From positions 37,692-101,691 of the forward strand of contig JADJPG010000015.1 of the NCBI GenBank assembly GCA_016713365.1: a stretch of DNA of 64,000 nucleotides, given 5' to 3'. Position 1 is the stretch's first letter; each line of letters opens with the position of its first letter. This DNA comes from Verrucomicrobiota bacterium (GTDB lineage: Bacteria; Verrucomicrobiota; Verrucomicrobiia; Limisphaerales; JADJPG01). The notes below the pieces were generated by a model, which worked only from the letters and a program-made list of their open reading frames with translations, made no database searches and was not told the DNA's origin. Below, piece after piece: positions 8,080 through 22,087 of the stretch. A program made the translations under genes and the position numbers.

Positions 8080-9966
8080 ATGAAGAAACTTAGCTCCAAA
8101 CTATGGGCCTTGCCGATGGCGGCAATGCTCGCCGCCCCGACGCTCGCCGTGGCTTCCGAATCCTCGGCCATCACCCTGACCATGCAGAATACCGGCGTGG
8201 ACGCTGACGCATCTGGACGTGTCGTTTCCTCGATCAAATCCTCGAGCTCCGTCTTCGGAGTCATCGTCTCCAAGCTCGACGCCAACAAAACCTACGCCGT
8301 CCAGATCGGCGGCGTGGTGGAAGGCGAATTCGTCACCGACAAGAAGGGCAGCGGCAAGCTCTCCTTCAAGACCAAGTCGAACTCGAACCCGCTCGATTTC
8401 GATCCGCGCGGCAAGACGCTCCAGATTCACGACGGCGTCGCCACCGTGCTGCAAGCCGTCATCTCCGGCACCGGCGAACCTTCCGGCATCGTCGTCAATG
8501 AACGCGTGCTCCTCGCGCCGACAAACTCCAGCGACGCCATCAAGGGCAAGGCCGAGTATCGCGCCCGCAAGGACGGCGAACGCGAGTTCAAGGTGCAGGT
8601 GGAACGCATTTCCGGCACCGGCTACGAGCTCTTCGTCAACGGCGTGAAGCGCGGCGACCTCCGCATGAGCGGACGCGAGGCCAAGATTGAGTTCTCCACT
8701 CAACCGAAGGGCAATGAACTGTTGCTCGACTTCGATCCTCGCGGTCAGGTGATCGACGTAATGCAGGCTGGCGCCATCCGCGTCACCGGCACCCTTCTCG
8801 CCAAAGCGCAGAACGTGAACGTCGCCACGCCGAGCATCCAGAACTTCAGCATCCCGTCCACCGGCGCGGACGACAACGGCACCGCGAAGGCCAAGCTCCG
8901 CATCCGCGAGAACGCCCGCAAGGACTTCTCAGTCGAGATCGAGGACGTGCCCGTGGGCGCCTATGAACTCCTCGTCGCCGGCAACGTGGTCGGCACCATC
9001 AACGTGGTGAACACCACCAGCGGCACCGAGGGCGAAATCGAGTTCAACGCCGGCGATGATCATCCGGACGGCGAACTGCCGCTGACGTTTGATCCCGCCG
9101 GCGCCAGCATCGTCATCCGCAAGGACGGAACGGTTTACTTCGAAGGCACGCTCGGCTCCACCGGCAGCACTGGCGGCAATACCGGAGGAAGCAACAATGG
9201 CGGCGGAACGGTCACGTTCCCGTCGGAAGCGCCGACGCAGATCGAAGAGAATCTCGCCAAGACCGGCGCCATCTCCGGCGCATCCGGCGACGCGAAGTTC
9301 GAGATCCGTGACAACGGTCGCCGCAAGTTCAGCGTGGAAATCGAAGACGTGCCCGTGGGCGCCTACAAGCTCTACATCGGTGGCACGCTCCGCGGCACCA
9401 TCAACGCCGTGGCGGTGGTCGGCGGCGTGGAAGGCGAAATCGAGTTCTCCCACGGCGATGACAATCCGAAGGGCGAACTTCCGATGAACTTCGAACCGCG
9501 CGGCCAGCTCATCGAGATCAAGAACGCCAATGGCGACACGATCTTCTCCCACCTGTTCGGCAACGGCTCCGCGCCGAGCGGCGGCTCTGGAAACAACGGC
9601 GGCTCCGGCTCAAACTCCGGCAACGTCGCGCAACCGACGGAGCTCAAGCTCCCGCTCATCAGCACCGGCGCGGACTCGAATGCTTCCGCGGAAGCGAAGT
9701 TCCGTCGTAAGGACAACGGCGACGAAGATTTCGAAGTCGAAGTCGAGGACGTGAATGTGGGCGCGTATGAACTCGTGGTCGGCGGCGTGGTCCGCGCCAC
9801 CATCAATGTGGTCACCGTCCCCGGCGGCACGCGCGGCAAGGTGGAGTTCGACAGCGACTCTCCGAAGGCCGGCGAGCTTCTGCTCGACTTCGCGGTAGCC
9901 GGTCAGGAAGTCGTCGTGCGCAAGGACGGCACGGTCTACTTCTCCCGTGTGATTCCGGCGAACTAG
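8080..9966 (+). CDS. secreted protein with five tandem beta repeats
   Basis: The ATG at 8080 is chosen over a TTG at 8062 because a signal peptide starts at once (MKKLSSKLW, hydrophobic core, AVA) and GAAAGAG lies about 8 bases before. The 628-residue product has five repeats of roughly 100 residues. Repeats 3-5 are close copies with the units VEIEDVPVGAYEL, EGEIEF and DPRGQ-like; the first two have diverged. Gly/Ser/Asn-rich linkers separate repeats 3/4 and 4/5. I see no Cys, no catalytic motif and no anchor. Acidic GDD and DDN clusters could bind cations, but that is a guess. A sigma-54 promoter and palindrome upstream place it in the local activator's regulon. Family not recognised. Confidence 0.85.
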   Translation: MKKLSSKLWALPMAAMLAAPTLAVASESSAITLTMQNTGVDADASGRVVSSIKSSSSVFGVIVSKLDANKTYAVQIGGVVEGEFVTDKKGSGKLSFKTKSNSNPLDFDPRGKTLQIHDGVATVLQAVISGTGEPSGIVVNERVLLAPTNSSDAIKGKAEYRARKDGEREFKVQVERISGTGYELFVNGVKRGDLRMSGREAKIEFSTQPKGNELLLDFDPRGQVIDVMQAGAIRVTGTLLAKAQNVNVATPSIQNFSIPSTGADDNGTAKAKLRIRENARKDFSVEIEDVPVGAYELLVAGNVVGTINVVNTTSGTEGEIEFNAGDDHPDGELPLTFDPAGASIVIRKDGTVYFEGTLGSTGSTGGNTGGSNNGGGTVTFPSEAPTQIEENLAKTGAISGASGDAKFEIRDNGRRKFSVEIEDVPVGAYKLYIGGTLRGTINAVAVVGGVEGEIEFSHGDDNPKGELPMNFEPRGQLIEIKNANGDTIFSHLFGNGSAPSGGSGNNGGSGSNSGNVAQPTELKLPLISTGADSNASAEAKFRRKDNGDEDFEVEVEDVNVGAYELVVGGVVRATINVVTVPGGTRGKVEFDSDSPKAGELLLDFAVAGQEVVVRKDGTVYFSRVIPAN

Positions 9967-10047
9967 TCCGCGAGCAAAACATTCTGTCTCACGTTCCGGC
10001 GGGGTTCCATGCGACGCGCAAGCGTCCGGGAGCCCCGCTTCCGCTTT

Positions 10048-10796
10048 CTACGACAGTGCCTCGATAAGGTGGCGCAGTTCCTCGTCCACCAGCGACGGAT
10101 CGCGCAGCGTCTGGGAAATCTCCGCACGCACCGCGTCGCGAAAACGTTTGCGCAGGCGATGAATCACCACCTTCACCGCGCCCTCGCTCAAACCTAGCTG
10201 CCGCGCGGCGTCCGCCTGAGACATGGTAGACGATTCGCCCATCAGCCACGGCTTGAGACTCTCGAACTGGTCCGCCTTGCCGCCCGCCGCGAACTCCTTC
10301 TGCAATACTTCCAGTGCACGCGCCATCACGGCCAGAGCCCATTCGCGATCGAAGAACGCTTCGGGTGCGGGCGAGGAATAATCGGCGACTTGAATCGGTT
10401 CCTGTTCGCCTACGAGCGCAGCGTCCAAGGATTCCGGCGCCACTCCTCCGCCGCGTTTTAGGCGTTGCTCGTGTTTGCGGTGGTCGGCGAGGAAATGCTT
10501 CAACGCTCCGAGCAGATACGAGCGAAACTTCCCGCGCTCCGGGTCCACCTCCTCGAACGCGCCGCGGGCCAGGATGCGCGCAAAGAAGTCCTGCGTGAGC
10601 TCGCGTGCGGCATCTTCATCGCGTCCCTCGCGACGCAGGAAGCGCAGCACCGGCTGGTAATACGCCTCGCACAATTCGCCCAGCGCCGCCCGCGCCTCCG
10701 GCGTTTCGCCCCGCGCCCGCAGGATGAGCGTCCAGCGTGTCGGGGCGAAGGCGGGCGATCCATGGGAAGCGCCGGATGATTGAGACGCATCGTTGG

Positions 10797-10800
<4 letters not shown>
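10048..10800 (-). CDS. ECF-like RNA polymerase sigma factor
   Basis: The 250-residue protein opens with FAPTRWTLILRA, typical of PVC-group ECF-like sigma factors. Region 2 follows (about 40-110: YYQPVLRFLRR, ELTQDFFARIL), then a long linker and region 4 helix-turn-helix (about 195-230: QADAARQLGLSEGAVKVVIHRLRKRF). The start is GTG at 10800. It overlaps the stop of the kinase gene by four bases (GTGA), so the two are translationally coupled, kinase first. No anti-sigma gene is present. By analogy with other kinase-linked ECF factors, phosphorylation by the partner kinase may set its activity; this is inference. Confidence 0.88.
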
Positions 10801-15233
<4,433 letters not shown>

Positions 15234-15465
15234 AACACCTGCTTCCTGAGACGTGCGTGAGGCGAGGTTACAAGGAAAGTTGCCTGCCGCCACGGGGAAT
15301 CCACAAGGAATTCACGCTCATGGACCTACATTTCGGCTGCTATCTGCCGAGATTTCTGAAAGATTATGCCAGTCTGGTCCGTTTACTTTCCCAGCATGAT
15401 CGTATTTTGCTGAACAACCCATCTGCACTCGCGCAACCACCACGCGCTCGCGCGCATTTTCCTCC

Positions 15466-17979
15466 ATGAAATTCAAGGTCATATCCCTCACAGCACTTGC
15501 TTTGGCTCAATTCTCCGCCCTCCACTCCGAGGCCCTCGCCCAAGCGACTGCCTTTACCTACCAAGGCCGGCTGGCCGAGAACGGCACCGCGGCTTCCGGG
15601 CTGCACGACTTCGAGTTCCGTCTGTTCACCACGGTATCCGGCGCCGTTCAGATGGGGTCCACGCTTTTCGCGAACGATCTCGCGGTGAGCAACGGCCTCT
15701 TCACCACCTCGCTCGATTTCGGCGCGGCGGTCTTTCCGGGCACTGAACGGTTTCTCCAGATCGCCGTCCGGCCCGGCGTCAGCACCGGCGCGTATACGAA
15801 CCTCACTCCACGCCAGCCGATCACCGCCACGCCCTATGCAGTCCGCGCAATCGAGGCCAACACCGTAGCCAGCGGCGGCATCACCACCACCATGCTCGCC
15901 AACCAGTCGGTCACCGGCACGAAGATCGCCGACGGCACCATTGGTCGTGACGATGTGAACATTGGCTCGCTGGGCTCCGCCTTCTGGATCCTCGGCGGCA
16001 ATTCCGGCACGGACGTGAACACGGCCAACATCGGCACAACGGACAACGTGCCGTTCTCTCTGTTGGTGAATTCAGAACGGGCCTTGCGACTGGAACCCAC
16101 CGCCGACGCTCCCAACCTCATCGGCGGTCACCCCGCGAACCTCGCGAGCAACGGCGTAATCGGCGGAGTCATCAGCGGCGGCGGCGAATCGATTCGCCCG
16201 AACACGGTCGGCGCGAACTTCGCCACTGTGGTCGGCGGTTCGGGCAATTCGGCCAGCGGACATTCATCCGTCGCGGGCGGCAATCTGTCTGAGGCGTCCG
16301 GCGCCAACGCCGTCGCCATTGGCAGTTCCGCCAAGGCAACCAGCCTGGCAGCGACTGCGTTTGGCAGCGGCACCACAGCCAGCGGCGCAGCGGCAACCGC
16401 TCTCGGCAACGGCACTGTGGCTGGCGGTTTCTTCTCTCTCGCAGCAGGCGACTCCAGCACCGCGAACGGAAACTTCGCCTTCGCCGCTGGTCGTCGAGCC
16501 AAGGCGAATCACGACGGCACCTTCACGTGGGCCGATTCGCAGAACGCGGACTTCTCTTCCACCGGCCCGAATCAGTTCAACATCCGCGCCGCGGGCGGCG
16601 TCGGCATCGGCACCGGGAATCCGCACGCGCCACTGCACGTCTATAGCGGGAACAATCCGACTGCGCTGCGACTCCAATCCACCGGCGGTTTCGGCGCGGC
16701 GCGACTGGAGTTCTACAGCGATCCGCAGGGCACCGGTAGCGAGTGGCGGCCAGCCTACATCCAATCCACCGACAACGGCGGCTTCACAGGCGGACTGAGC
16801 TTCCACGTCAATGGCACCGGGTTCGACCAGCGCGTCGGCGACCTCGAAGTCATGCGCTTGGTGAACGGCCGCGTCGGCATCGGCATCGCGAATCCCAGCG
16901 CGACTCTGCACGTGGCCGGCGACGTGATCGCCGCCAGTTTTGCCGGCCCCGAGATTAACGTGGGCACCTTAAGCTGCGCCTCGCTCCTGCAGTACAACCA
17001 AAGCACCCAGGAAGGCGATCACACCTTCACCGGCCCCACCCGGCAGATGCTCAAACTCGATTCTTCCTCCAGCTTTCTGGGCGTGCCAGGACTGGGCCTG
17101 CAACCGGACAATCTCTACTTTCGATCCTCGGGCAGTTTCTCCTGGTTCACCGGCGGCGCCCACAGCGACACGAAGTTCGATCCCGGCGCCAACTTCATCT
17201 TCGCCGGATTGGAGGCGATGCGGTTGAGCGATGGATTCCTTTCCGTCTACGGCGCTGCCGGCGAACGGGCTTATCTCGGTGGCGACGGCGCCGGAAGCGA
17301 CGTGCAACTCGGCAGCTTGAGTGTCGGAGTCGACACGGTGGCGCTGTGGAATGCCGGCTCCGGCCAACAGATGGATCTCGTCGCACGCTCCGCGGGTTTC
17401 AGCGGCAACGTGTCCTTCGGGTCGCAGACGCGCCAGATGCTGAATCTTTGGGGCGGCAGCGGCCAGTACGGCATTGGCGTGCAGTCCAGCACACTCTACT
17501 TCCGCTGCAACGCGGGTGGAACGAGCGAGGGCTTCCGCTGGTATAAAGGCGGCACCCACGCCGATGCACTCGCTGACTCCGGCGGCGGCACCGAGATGAT
17601 GCGGCTCAACGGCCTCGGCCTGACCGTGAACGGCACATTCGTCAGCGCCAGCGACCGCAACGTGAAGGAGAACTTCCAGACCATCGACGCGCAGGCCGTG
17701 CTCGAGAAAGTCGTCGCGCTGCCCTTGAGCGAATGGAACTACAAGGCCGACACCTCCTCACGCCACATCGGCCCGATGGCTCAGGATTTCCACGCCGCCT
17801 TCGGCGTTGGACCCGACGACAAACACATCGCCACCGTGGACGCCGACGGCGTGGCGCTCGCAGCCATCCAGGGGTTGAACCAGAAAGTGGAGGAGAAAGA
17901 AGCGCGCATTCAGGCTTTGGAGAAGGAACTGTCCGCGCTGAAAGATCTGGTGACCCACCTCGCGAACCGGCGCGAGTGA
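15466..17979 (+). CDS. secreted trimeric fibre: YadA-like head, S74 self-cleaving tail
   Basis: The product has 837 residues and a signal peptide (about 1-25, ALA). The N-terminal FTYQGRLAENG segment is typical of Bacteroidetes/Verrucomicrobia fibre proteins. Residues about 235-350 carry Ala/Gly/Ser repeats of the YadA-head type (SGHSSVAGG, ANAVAIGSSAKA, FGSGTTASG). Several GVGIGT.NP.A.LHV units follow. The last 115 residues are a peptidase S74 intramolecular chaperone (ASDRNVKEN with the Ser/Lys pair, SEWNYKAD, IGPMAQDFH, VDADGVALAAIQGLN) ending in a coiled coil. S74 domains trimerise a fibre and then cut themselves off. No outer-membrane beta-barrel anchor is present, so it is not a classical autotransporter. 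Phage-derived tail-fibre relationship is possible. Confidence 0.85.
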   Translation: MKFKVISLTALALAQFSALHSEALAQATAFTYQGRLAENGTAASGLHDFEFRLFTTVSGAVQMGSTLFANDLAVSNGLFTTSLDFGAAVFPGTERFLQIAVRPGVSTGAYTNLTPRQPITATPYAVRAIEANTVASGGITTTMLANQSVTGTKIADGTIGRDDVNIGSLGSAFWILGGNSGTDVNTANIGTTDNVPFSLLVNSERALRLEPTADAPNLIGGHPANLASNGVIGGVISGGGESIRPNTVGANFATVVGGSGNSASGHSSVAGGNLSEASGANAVAIGSSAKATSLAATAFGSGTTASGAAATALGNGTVAGGFFSLAAGDSSTANGNFAFAAGRRAKANHDGTFTWADSQNADFSSTGPNQFNIRAAGGVGIGTGNPHAPLHVYSGNNPTALRLQSTGGFGAARLEFYSDPQGTGSEWRPAYIQSTDNGGFTGGLSFHVNGTGFDQRVGDLEVMRLVNGRVGIGIANPSATLHVAGDVIAASFAGPEINVGTLSCASLLQYNQSTQEGDHTFTGPTRQMLKLDSSSSFLGVPGLGLQPDNLYFRSSGSFSWFTGGAHSDTKFDPGANFIFAGLEAMRLSDGFLSVYGAAGERAYLGGDGAGSDVQLGSLSVGVDTVALWNAGSGQQMDLVARSAGFSGNVSFGSQTRQMLNLWGGSGQYGIGVQSSTLYFRCNAGGTSEGFRWYKGGTHADALADSGGGTEMMRLNGLGLTVNGTFVSASDRNVKENFQTIDAQAVLEKVVALPLSEWNYKADTSSRHIGPMAQDFHAAFGVGPDDKHIATVDADGVALAAIQGLNQKVEEKEARIQALEKELSALKDLVTHLANRRE

Positions 17980-18080
17980 TCGCTTCCTACACCTTTGGTT
18001 CCATTCACATGACTTCATGAAACGATACGCTCTGCCCTCGCAACTCACGTTTGCGAACCAGCAACTCAGCGTATCAACTC

Positions 18081-20051
18081 ATGAAACATTTCGTATCGTT
18101 CGCAGTCCGGTTACTCGTCGGTCTTTCTCTTCTGCTCGTCACCACCGTCGGCCACGCGGAACAGTTCAACATCCAGCTCGGTGACATCATTTCCGACGGC
18201 GCTCCCGGTCCCGGCGCAGGTAACATTCCCAGCTCAACCACGAACGACGTCTACACGTTCACCGCCACCGCCGGGCAAATCATCTTCGTCGAGGAACTCA
18301 GCGTCGCGGCGGCGTTTCAAGGCTGGCTGCAATGGCGGCTCACCTCGCCGAGCGGCGTGACGATCTTCAGCACCTACTTCACCGGCCAGCCGGAAGGGCG
18401 CAAAGTGCTGCCCGAAACCGGCACCTACACCGTGCGCGTGTGGGTCGGCGCGAACAACCCAGCCTACGTCGGCAACTACGCGTTCCGTCTGCGATCGGTG
18501 CCGGCGGACCAGACGTTCCCCATCGCCATCGGCACCACCGTTTCCGACGGTGCGCCAGCGCCGGGAGCGGGCCATCTCGAAGTCGCCGGCGCGAGCGATC
18601 TCTACACGTTCCAAGCTCTCGCCGGTCAAATCGCCTTCTTCGAGGAAGTCAGCGTCACCAACTCCTTTCGCGGCTGGCTGCAGTGGGAACTGCGCTCGCC
18701 ATCGAGCAACCTCGTCTTCATGTCGTATTTCGACAACGGCCATGTCGGACGCATCACCTTCACTGAGACGGGCACGTATCGCATCCGCTGCATCGCTGGC
18801 GCCCACGACACGAATTACTTCGGTCGTTACTCGTTCCGCATTCGCGCGATTCCGCCGGACGACCAGTTTGCGATTCAAATCGGGAACACGATCACGAATG
18901 GCGTCCCAGACACGGGCGCCGGCAACATCGAAGTCGCTGGCGCGGAAGATCGCTACACGTTCACCGGCGTCGCGGGTCAAGATGTTTTCATCGATGGCAT
19001 TCAAGCCGCCGCGTCACTCGGCGGCTGGCTGAAGTGGGAACTGAAAGCACCCGGCGGCCAGAACGTGTTCTCGTCATTCTTCGGCAGCGTCGGCCGCAAG
19101 ACCTTGCCCGAGACCGGCACCTACACGCTGCGTTGCTGGCCGGCGATCAATGACCCCACGCGCACCGGCACCTATTCCTTTCGCCTCACGCCAGTCGGAG
19201 ATTCCGCCTTCGCCCTGCGCATCGGCGACATCGTGACCAACGGCGTTCCCGCCGCTGGTGCCGGGCGCATCGAGGACGCGGGTGGACAGGACTTCTACAC
19301 GTTCGAAGGCGTGGCCGGGCAGCAGGTGAACTTTGAGCAACGCTTCGCCGCGACGACGTTCGCCGGCTATTTGAAATGGGAAGTGAAGACGCCCGCCGGC
19401 ACGAACTGGTTCTCGAACTACTTCCAGAATGGTCGCCGTGAACCCCGCACGCTGCCCGCGACCGGCACCTACACCATCCGCGTCTTCGCGCAATCGCTGG
19501 AGCCGCAGCACATCGGGACCTACGCGTTTCGCACGTGGTGCGACGCCATCGCGTTCCCCGACAAGATTGCGACATCACCCGCCACCGCGCGCGCCGTGCC
19601 GATCGGAACTTTCCTCTGCAACGATCGTTTCGAGCCAGGCGACGCCGTCGAAGTCGAGTTGATCTCCACCAACACCGCCCACGGCGGATCGCTCACGAAG
19701 AGCTTCAGCGCGATCACCTACGCGCCGCGAGCGGGCTTTACCGGCATTGATACTTTCTCGTATCGGCTGCGCGGCAGCTTCGGCGGGATTAGCACGAATC
19801 AGGTGAGTGTTCATGTCGAACCCGGCGGCAGCGAAAGACTGGTTCACGTCAGCACCGTGCGCTCCGTCGGCGGTGGCATCTCGCTCTGCATGCTCGGCGC
19901 ATCCGGACAGAACTATCTCGTGGATGAATCGACCAACCTTGTGAACTGGGTGGAGAAGGAAACCGTCAGCGCGGCGCTAGATGGTTCGCTGAGCTACGGC
20001 TTCTACACAACGAACGGCCCGAAGCGATTCTACCGGTTTCGGAAGCCGTGA
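18081..20051 (+). CDS. secreted protein with four PPC-like repeats
   Basis: The ATG at 18081 is followed by a clear signal peptide (VRLLVGLSLLLVTTVGHA); a TTG at 18051 would extend it needlessly. The 656-residue protein has four tandem repeats of about 118 residues starting FNIQLGDIISDGAP, FPIAIGTTVSDGAP, FAIQIGNTITNGVP and FALRIGDIVTNGVP, each with D.YTF, W..WE(L/V) and GTYT.R motifs of bacterial pre-peptidase C-terminal domains. A cadherin-like/tandem-95 type domain follows (about 500-590), then a C-terminal segment ending FYRFRKP. It lies 101 bp downstream of the fibre gene on the same strand. Function unknown. Confidence 0.85.
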   Translation: MKHFVSFAVRLLVGLSLLLVTTVGHAEQFNIQLGDIISDGAPGPGAGNIPSSTTNDVYTFTATAGQIIFVEELSVAAAFQGWLQWRLTSPSGVTIFSTYFTGQPEGRKVLPETGTYTVRVWVGANNPAYVGNYAFRLRSVPADQTFPIAIGTTVSDGAPAPGAGHLEVAGASDLYTFQALAGQIAFFEEVSVTNSFRGWLQWELRSPSSNLVFMSYFDNGHVGRITFTETGTYRIRCIAGAHDTNYFGRYSFRIRAIPPDDQFAIQIGNTITNGVPDTGAGNIEVAGAEDRYTFTGVAGQDVFIDGIQAAASLGGWLKWELKAPGGQNVFSSFFGSVGRKTLPETGTYTLRCWPAINDPTRTGTYSFRLTPVGDSAFALRIGDIVTNGVPAAGAGRIEDAGGQDFYTFEGVAGQQVNFEQRFAATTFAGYLKWEVKTPAGTNWFSNYFQNGRREPRTLPATGTYTIRVFAQSLEPQHIGTYAFRTWCDAIAFPDKIATSPATARAVPIGTFLCNDRFEPGDAVEVELISTNTAHGGSLTKSFSAITYAPRAGFTGIDTFSYRLRGSFGGISTNQVSVHVEPGGSERLVHVSTVRSVGGGISLCMLGASGQNYLVDESTNLVNWVEKETVSAALDGSLSYGFYTTNGPKRFYRFRKP

Positions 20052-20285
20052 ACGAGAGGTTAAGCGACCGAGGACTGCGCCCGTGTCTGTCCACCGCTGC
20101 ATGGCTTTGAGGACCGTCTTCTGCTGGTCTTCGGTGAGCTTGGAAATGTCGTAGGGCACCACGCCATCCGGCCACGGCAACGACTTTTTCGTGCGCGCCG
20201 CGACGTGCGCCGGATTGGAATCCGCCAGCGCGGAAGTGAATGCGGCGAATGCAATGAGGATGGCCGGGAGACATTTAAGGCTCAC
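20052..20285 (-). pseudogene. remnant of an astacin-like metalloprotease (M12A)
   Basis: A GTG at 20285 begins a signal peptide (SLKCLPAILIAFAAFTSALA). After it comes WPDGVVPYDISKLTEDQQ and LKAMQRWTDTG, which match the start of the mature astacin-type protease domain. The match stops there: the zinc motif HExxHxxGxxH is absent and the rest has been replaced by the 3' end of the gene at 18081-20051. This is a 5' fragment only. Confidence 0.6.
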
Positions 20286-20419
20286 GGTGGGGAATTTTGG
20301 TGATGCGTGCTCGGAATACGATCTCCAGTGCGTTTGAAGCTGCTACGGAGAGCGACTGTGTCCGTAGGACCAGTCGCAGCAGTGGGGATAAGGGCGAGCA
20401 CCGTGGTTAAAAGTGGCGC

Positions 20420-20470
20420 GTTGTTGATTCGGGCGCGCTGCGGCTGGACTTTGCCACAGCCGCGCTCCGG
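20420..20470. repeat. GC-rich intergenic hairpin
   Basis: The stretch 20286-20594 has no gene. It contains a near-perfect inverted repeat, CGCGCTGCGGCTG paired with CAGCCGCGCTCCG, then the first copy of the REP-like composite repeat described at 20468. Confidence 0.45.
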
Positions 20471-20573
20471 CCAATCCCAACGGGATTGCGTCCTCCAGCC
20501 CAAGGTTGCCGAGTTTGCGAGGCTACCTTGGGTCACGATTCCGAAATGCATTCAACCGCAACGCGGTTGTGGC
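20468..20573. repeat. REP-like composite repeat, copy A
   Basis: It consists of CCAATCCCAACGGGATTG, then CTCCAGCCCAAGGTTG, then the palindrome CAACCGCAACGCGGTTG (20553-20569). The same three modules recur at 21081-21229 and, inverted, at 21884-21990. It lies immediately downstream of the RAYT transposase remnant. Confidence 0.7.
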
Positions 20574-20594
20574 AAATTCTGCGTTGGTGCCCCT

Positions 20595-21049
20595 TCAATC
20601 CCAAACGTATTTCTCATCCCACTCGATCTCGTGCCTGCGCAACAACGCGCGAAGCTCGTCTTGAAACCAATCTTGCGGTGATGCTCCGCCTGCCCGGCGA
20701 TGTAATCCATCACCTCCGGCAGCTTCGACTGGCTCACGGAGAAATCCGCGTAGCCGCCTTGCCACTCAAAATCTGCAAAATCACGACCGCGTTCCTTCAG
20801 CCAGAGGTTGGAGACGCGTTTCAATTCCTTCACCCATTCGGCCTGCATGATGGAGCGTCCGAAACGCGCCAGGATATGCACATGATTTTCCACGCCGCCG
20901 ATCTGGACGGGTGGGCAATCGAGCTGTTTGGAGACGCCACCGAGGTAAGAGTGGAGCGCGTCTCGGGTCGGTTTGTCGCGCAGTAATGGCCGACGATCCT
21001 TGGTGGAGAAGACCAGATGGATGTAAACGGCGGAAAGGGATTGTGGCAT
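20595..21049 (-). pseudogene. REP-associated tyrosine transposase (RAYT, Y1_Tnp), frameshifted
   Basis: The ATG at 21049 starts MPQSLSAVYIHLVFSTKDR, typical of IS200-like/RAYT proteins. The HUH motif is ENHVHIL and the catalytic Tyr region is QGGYADFSVSQS...VMDYIAGQAEHHRK. After IGF the frame becomes unlike the family. The normal ending, FQDELRALL...KYVWD then TGA at 20595-20597, is found one frame over, implying a single-base deletion near 20665. RAYTs act on REP sequences, and three REP-like copies flank this locus. The C-terminal helix carrying the last catalytic residues is partly lost, so activity is doubtful unless the base is an assembly error. Confidence 0.85.
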
Positions 21050-21080
21050 GGATGAAGGATGATTATCTGGCTCGTTTCCG

Positions 21081-21229
21081 CCAATCCCAAAGGGATGGCG
21101 AACATCGACGCGAACCCGCGCCATGATTTGAATGCCCCAACGGGGCATCGGCCTCCAGCCCAAAGTTGGCGCAGCGCCTTCCTTGGGTTGTCGCCCAACC
21201 AATCATCAACTGCAACGCGGTTGTGGCAG
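21081..21229. repeat. REP-like composite repeat, copy B
   Basis: Upstream of the RAYT gene: CCAATCCCAAAGGGATGG, then CTCCAGCCCAAAGTTGG, then CAACTGCAACGCGGTTGTGG (21207-21226). It is in the same orientation as copy A, so the RAYT gene sits between two direct copies. The gap 21050-21311 holds only this repeat and a possible promoter near 21276 (TTGACG). Confidence 0.65.
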
Positions 21230-21311
21230 AGGCGATATGCCGTAACTGCCTGATACAAGTATACAGGAATACATATTGACGGATTAGACAAGTATCAGCA
21301 TGGTTTTCCCC

Positions 21312-21882
21312 ATGAAAATCGAGATTCCCGAACCACTCCTTAAGCGCCTCCAGAAGCACGCAACTCCGTTCGTCGATACCCCGGTGAGCGTTATCGAGAG
21401 ATGGGCTGACTTTTTTGAGCAGCACAACTCCACGACGCCAACATCCCAAGCCAACACGAAGCCGACAAATTCAAAGCATGCACCAGGGGACTCATCTAAC
21501 GGCGTGCGCCAGTTCGACCCCAAGCGGCCACCTAGCCTATTCCATACCCGAGTTCATGGGGAGTTCGACTCAACGCCGTTCTCGAACTGGAATGACTTGG
21601 TTCGCATCGCTCACGTTCACGCGTTCAAGGAGGCTGGGGTTTGAAGAGCTCCGCAAGCTGACGCGTGCTCAAATCAGAAAAGGTTCATACTCCGACGAAG
21701 GCTATAAGTATGTTCCTGAAATCGGGGTTTCAATTCAGGGAGTGGACGCGGGACACGCGTGGGAATATTCGCTCCGATTGGCAATTCATCTAAAAGTTCC
21801 CCTGAAAGCTGAGATCGAATGGCGGCACAATGACAAAGCCGCGCATCCTGGCGAACGTGGACTCATGTTTTGGAAGCCTTGA
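21312..21882 (+). pseudogene. unknown gene split by a one-base insertion
   Basis: The first part reads MKIEIPEPLLKRLQKHATPF...VIERWADFFEQHN, then a hydrophilic linker, then LFHTRVHGEFDSTPFSNWNDL...HAFKEAG. The frame then breaks within GGGGTTT near 21635-21642. One frame over it resumes FEELRKLTRAQIRKGSYSDEGYKYV...HAWEYSLRLAIHLKVPLKAEIEW to a stop at 21882. The total length, 571 bases, is one over a multiple of three. The N-terminus looks like a small DNA-binding or dimerisation unit, but I do not recognise the family. Base composition is more AT-rich than the neighbours, and the gene is bracketed by REP-like repeats, which suggests transfer. Confidence 0.6.
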
Positions 21883-21883
21883 G

Positions 21884-21990
21884 CCACAACCGCGTTGCGG
21901 TTGGGATGGTTGTTGAACCTTGCCCAAGGTAGCTCGTTCCTCGCAACCTTGGGCTGGAGGCCTCAATCCCTTTGGGATTGTTCGTGGCCA
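21884..21990. repeat. REP-like composite repeat, copy C (inverted)
   Basis: CCACAACCGCGTTGCGGTTG, then GCAACCTTGGGCTGGAGG, then CAATCCCTTTGGGATTG: the modules of copies A and B in reverse. It lies between the frameshifted unknown gene and pyruvate carboxylase. Confidence 0.65.
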
Positions 21991-22087
21991 ACGTCGCGTG
22001 TTTCCACGTTCAACTCAATGAACTGCCCCTGCCACATCATTGCTTTGCCTTCCGGCCTCACACTCGCTAAAACTTCGCAGCATTTTT

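Noticed and set aside
1..9966. An exosortase/PEP-CTERM regulon of the PrsR type
   Set aside because: None of the secreted proteins has a PEP-CTERM motif with terminal membrane helix and basic tail, and no exosortase gene is present.
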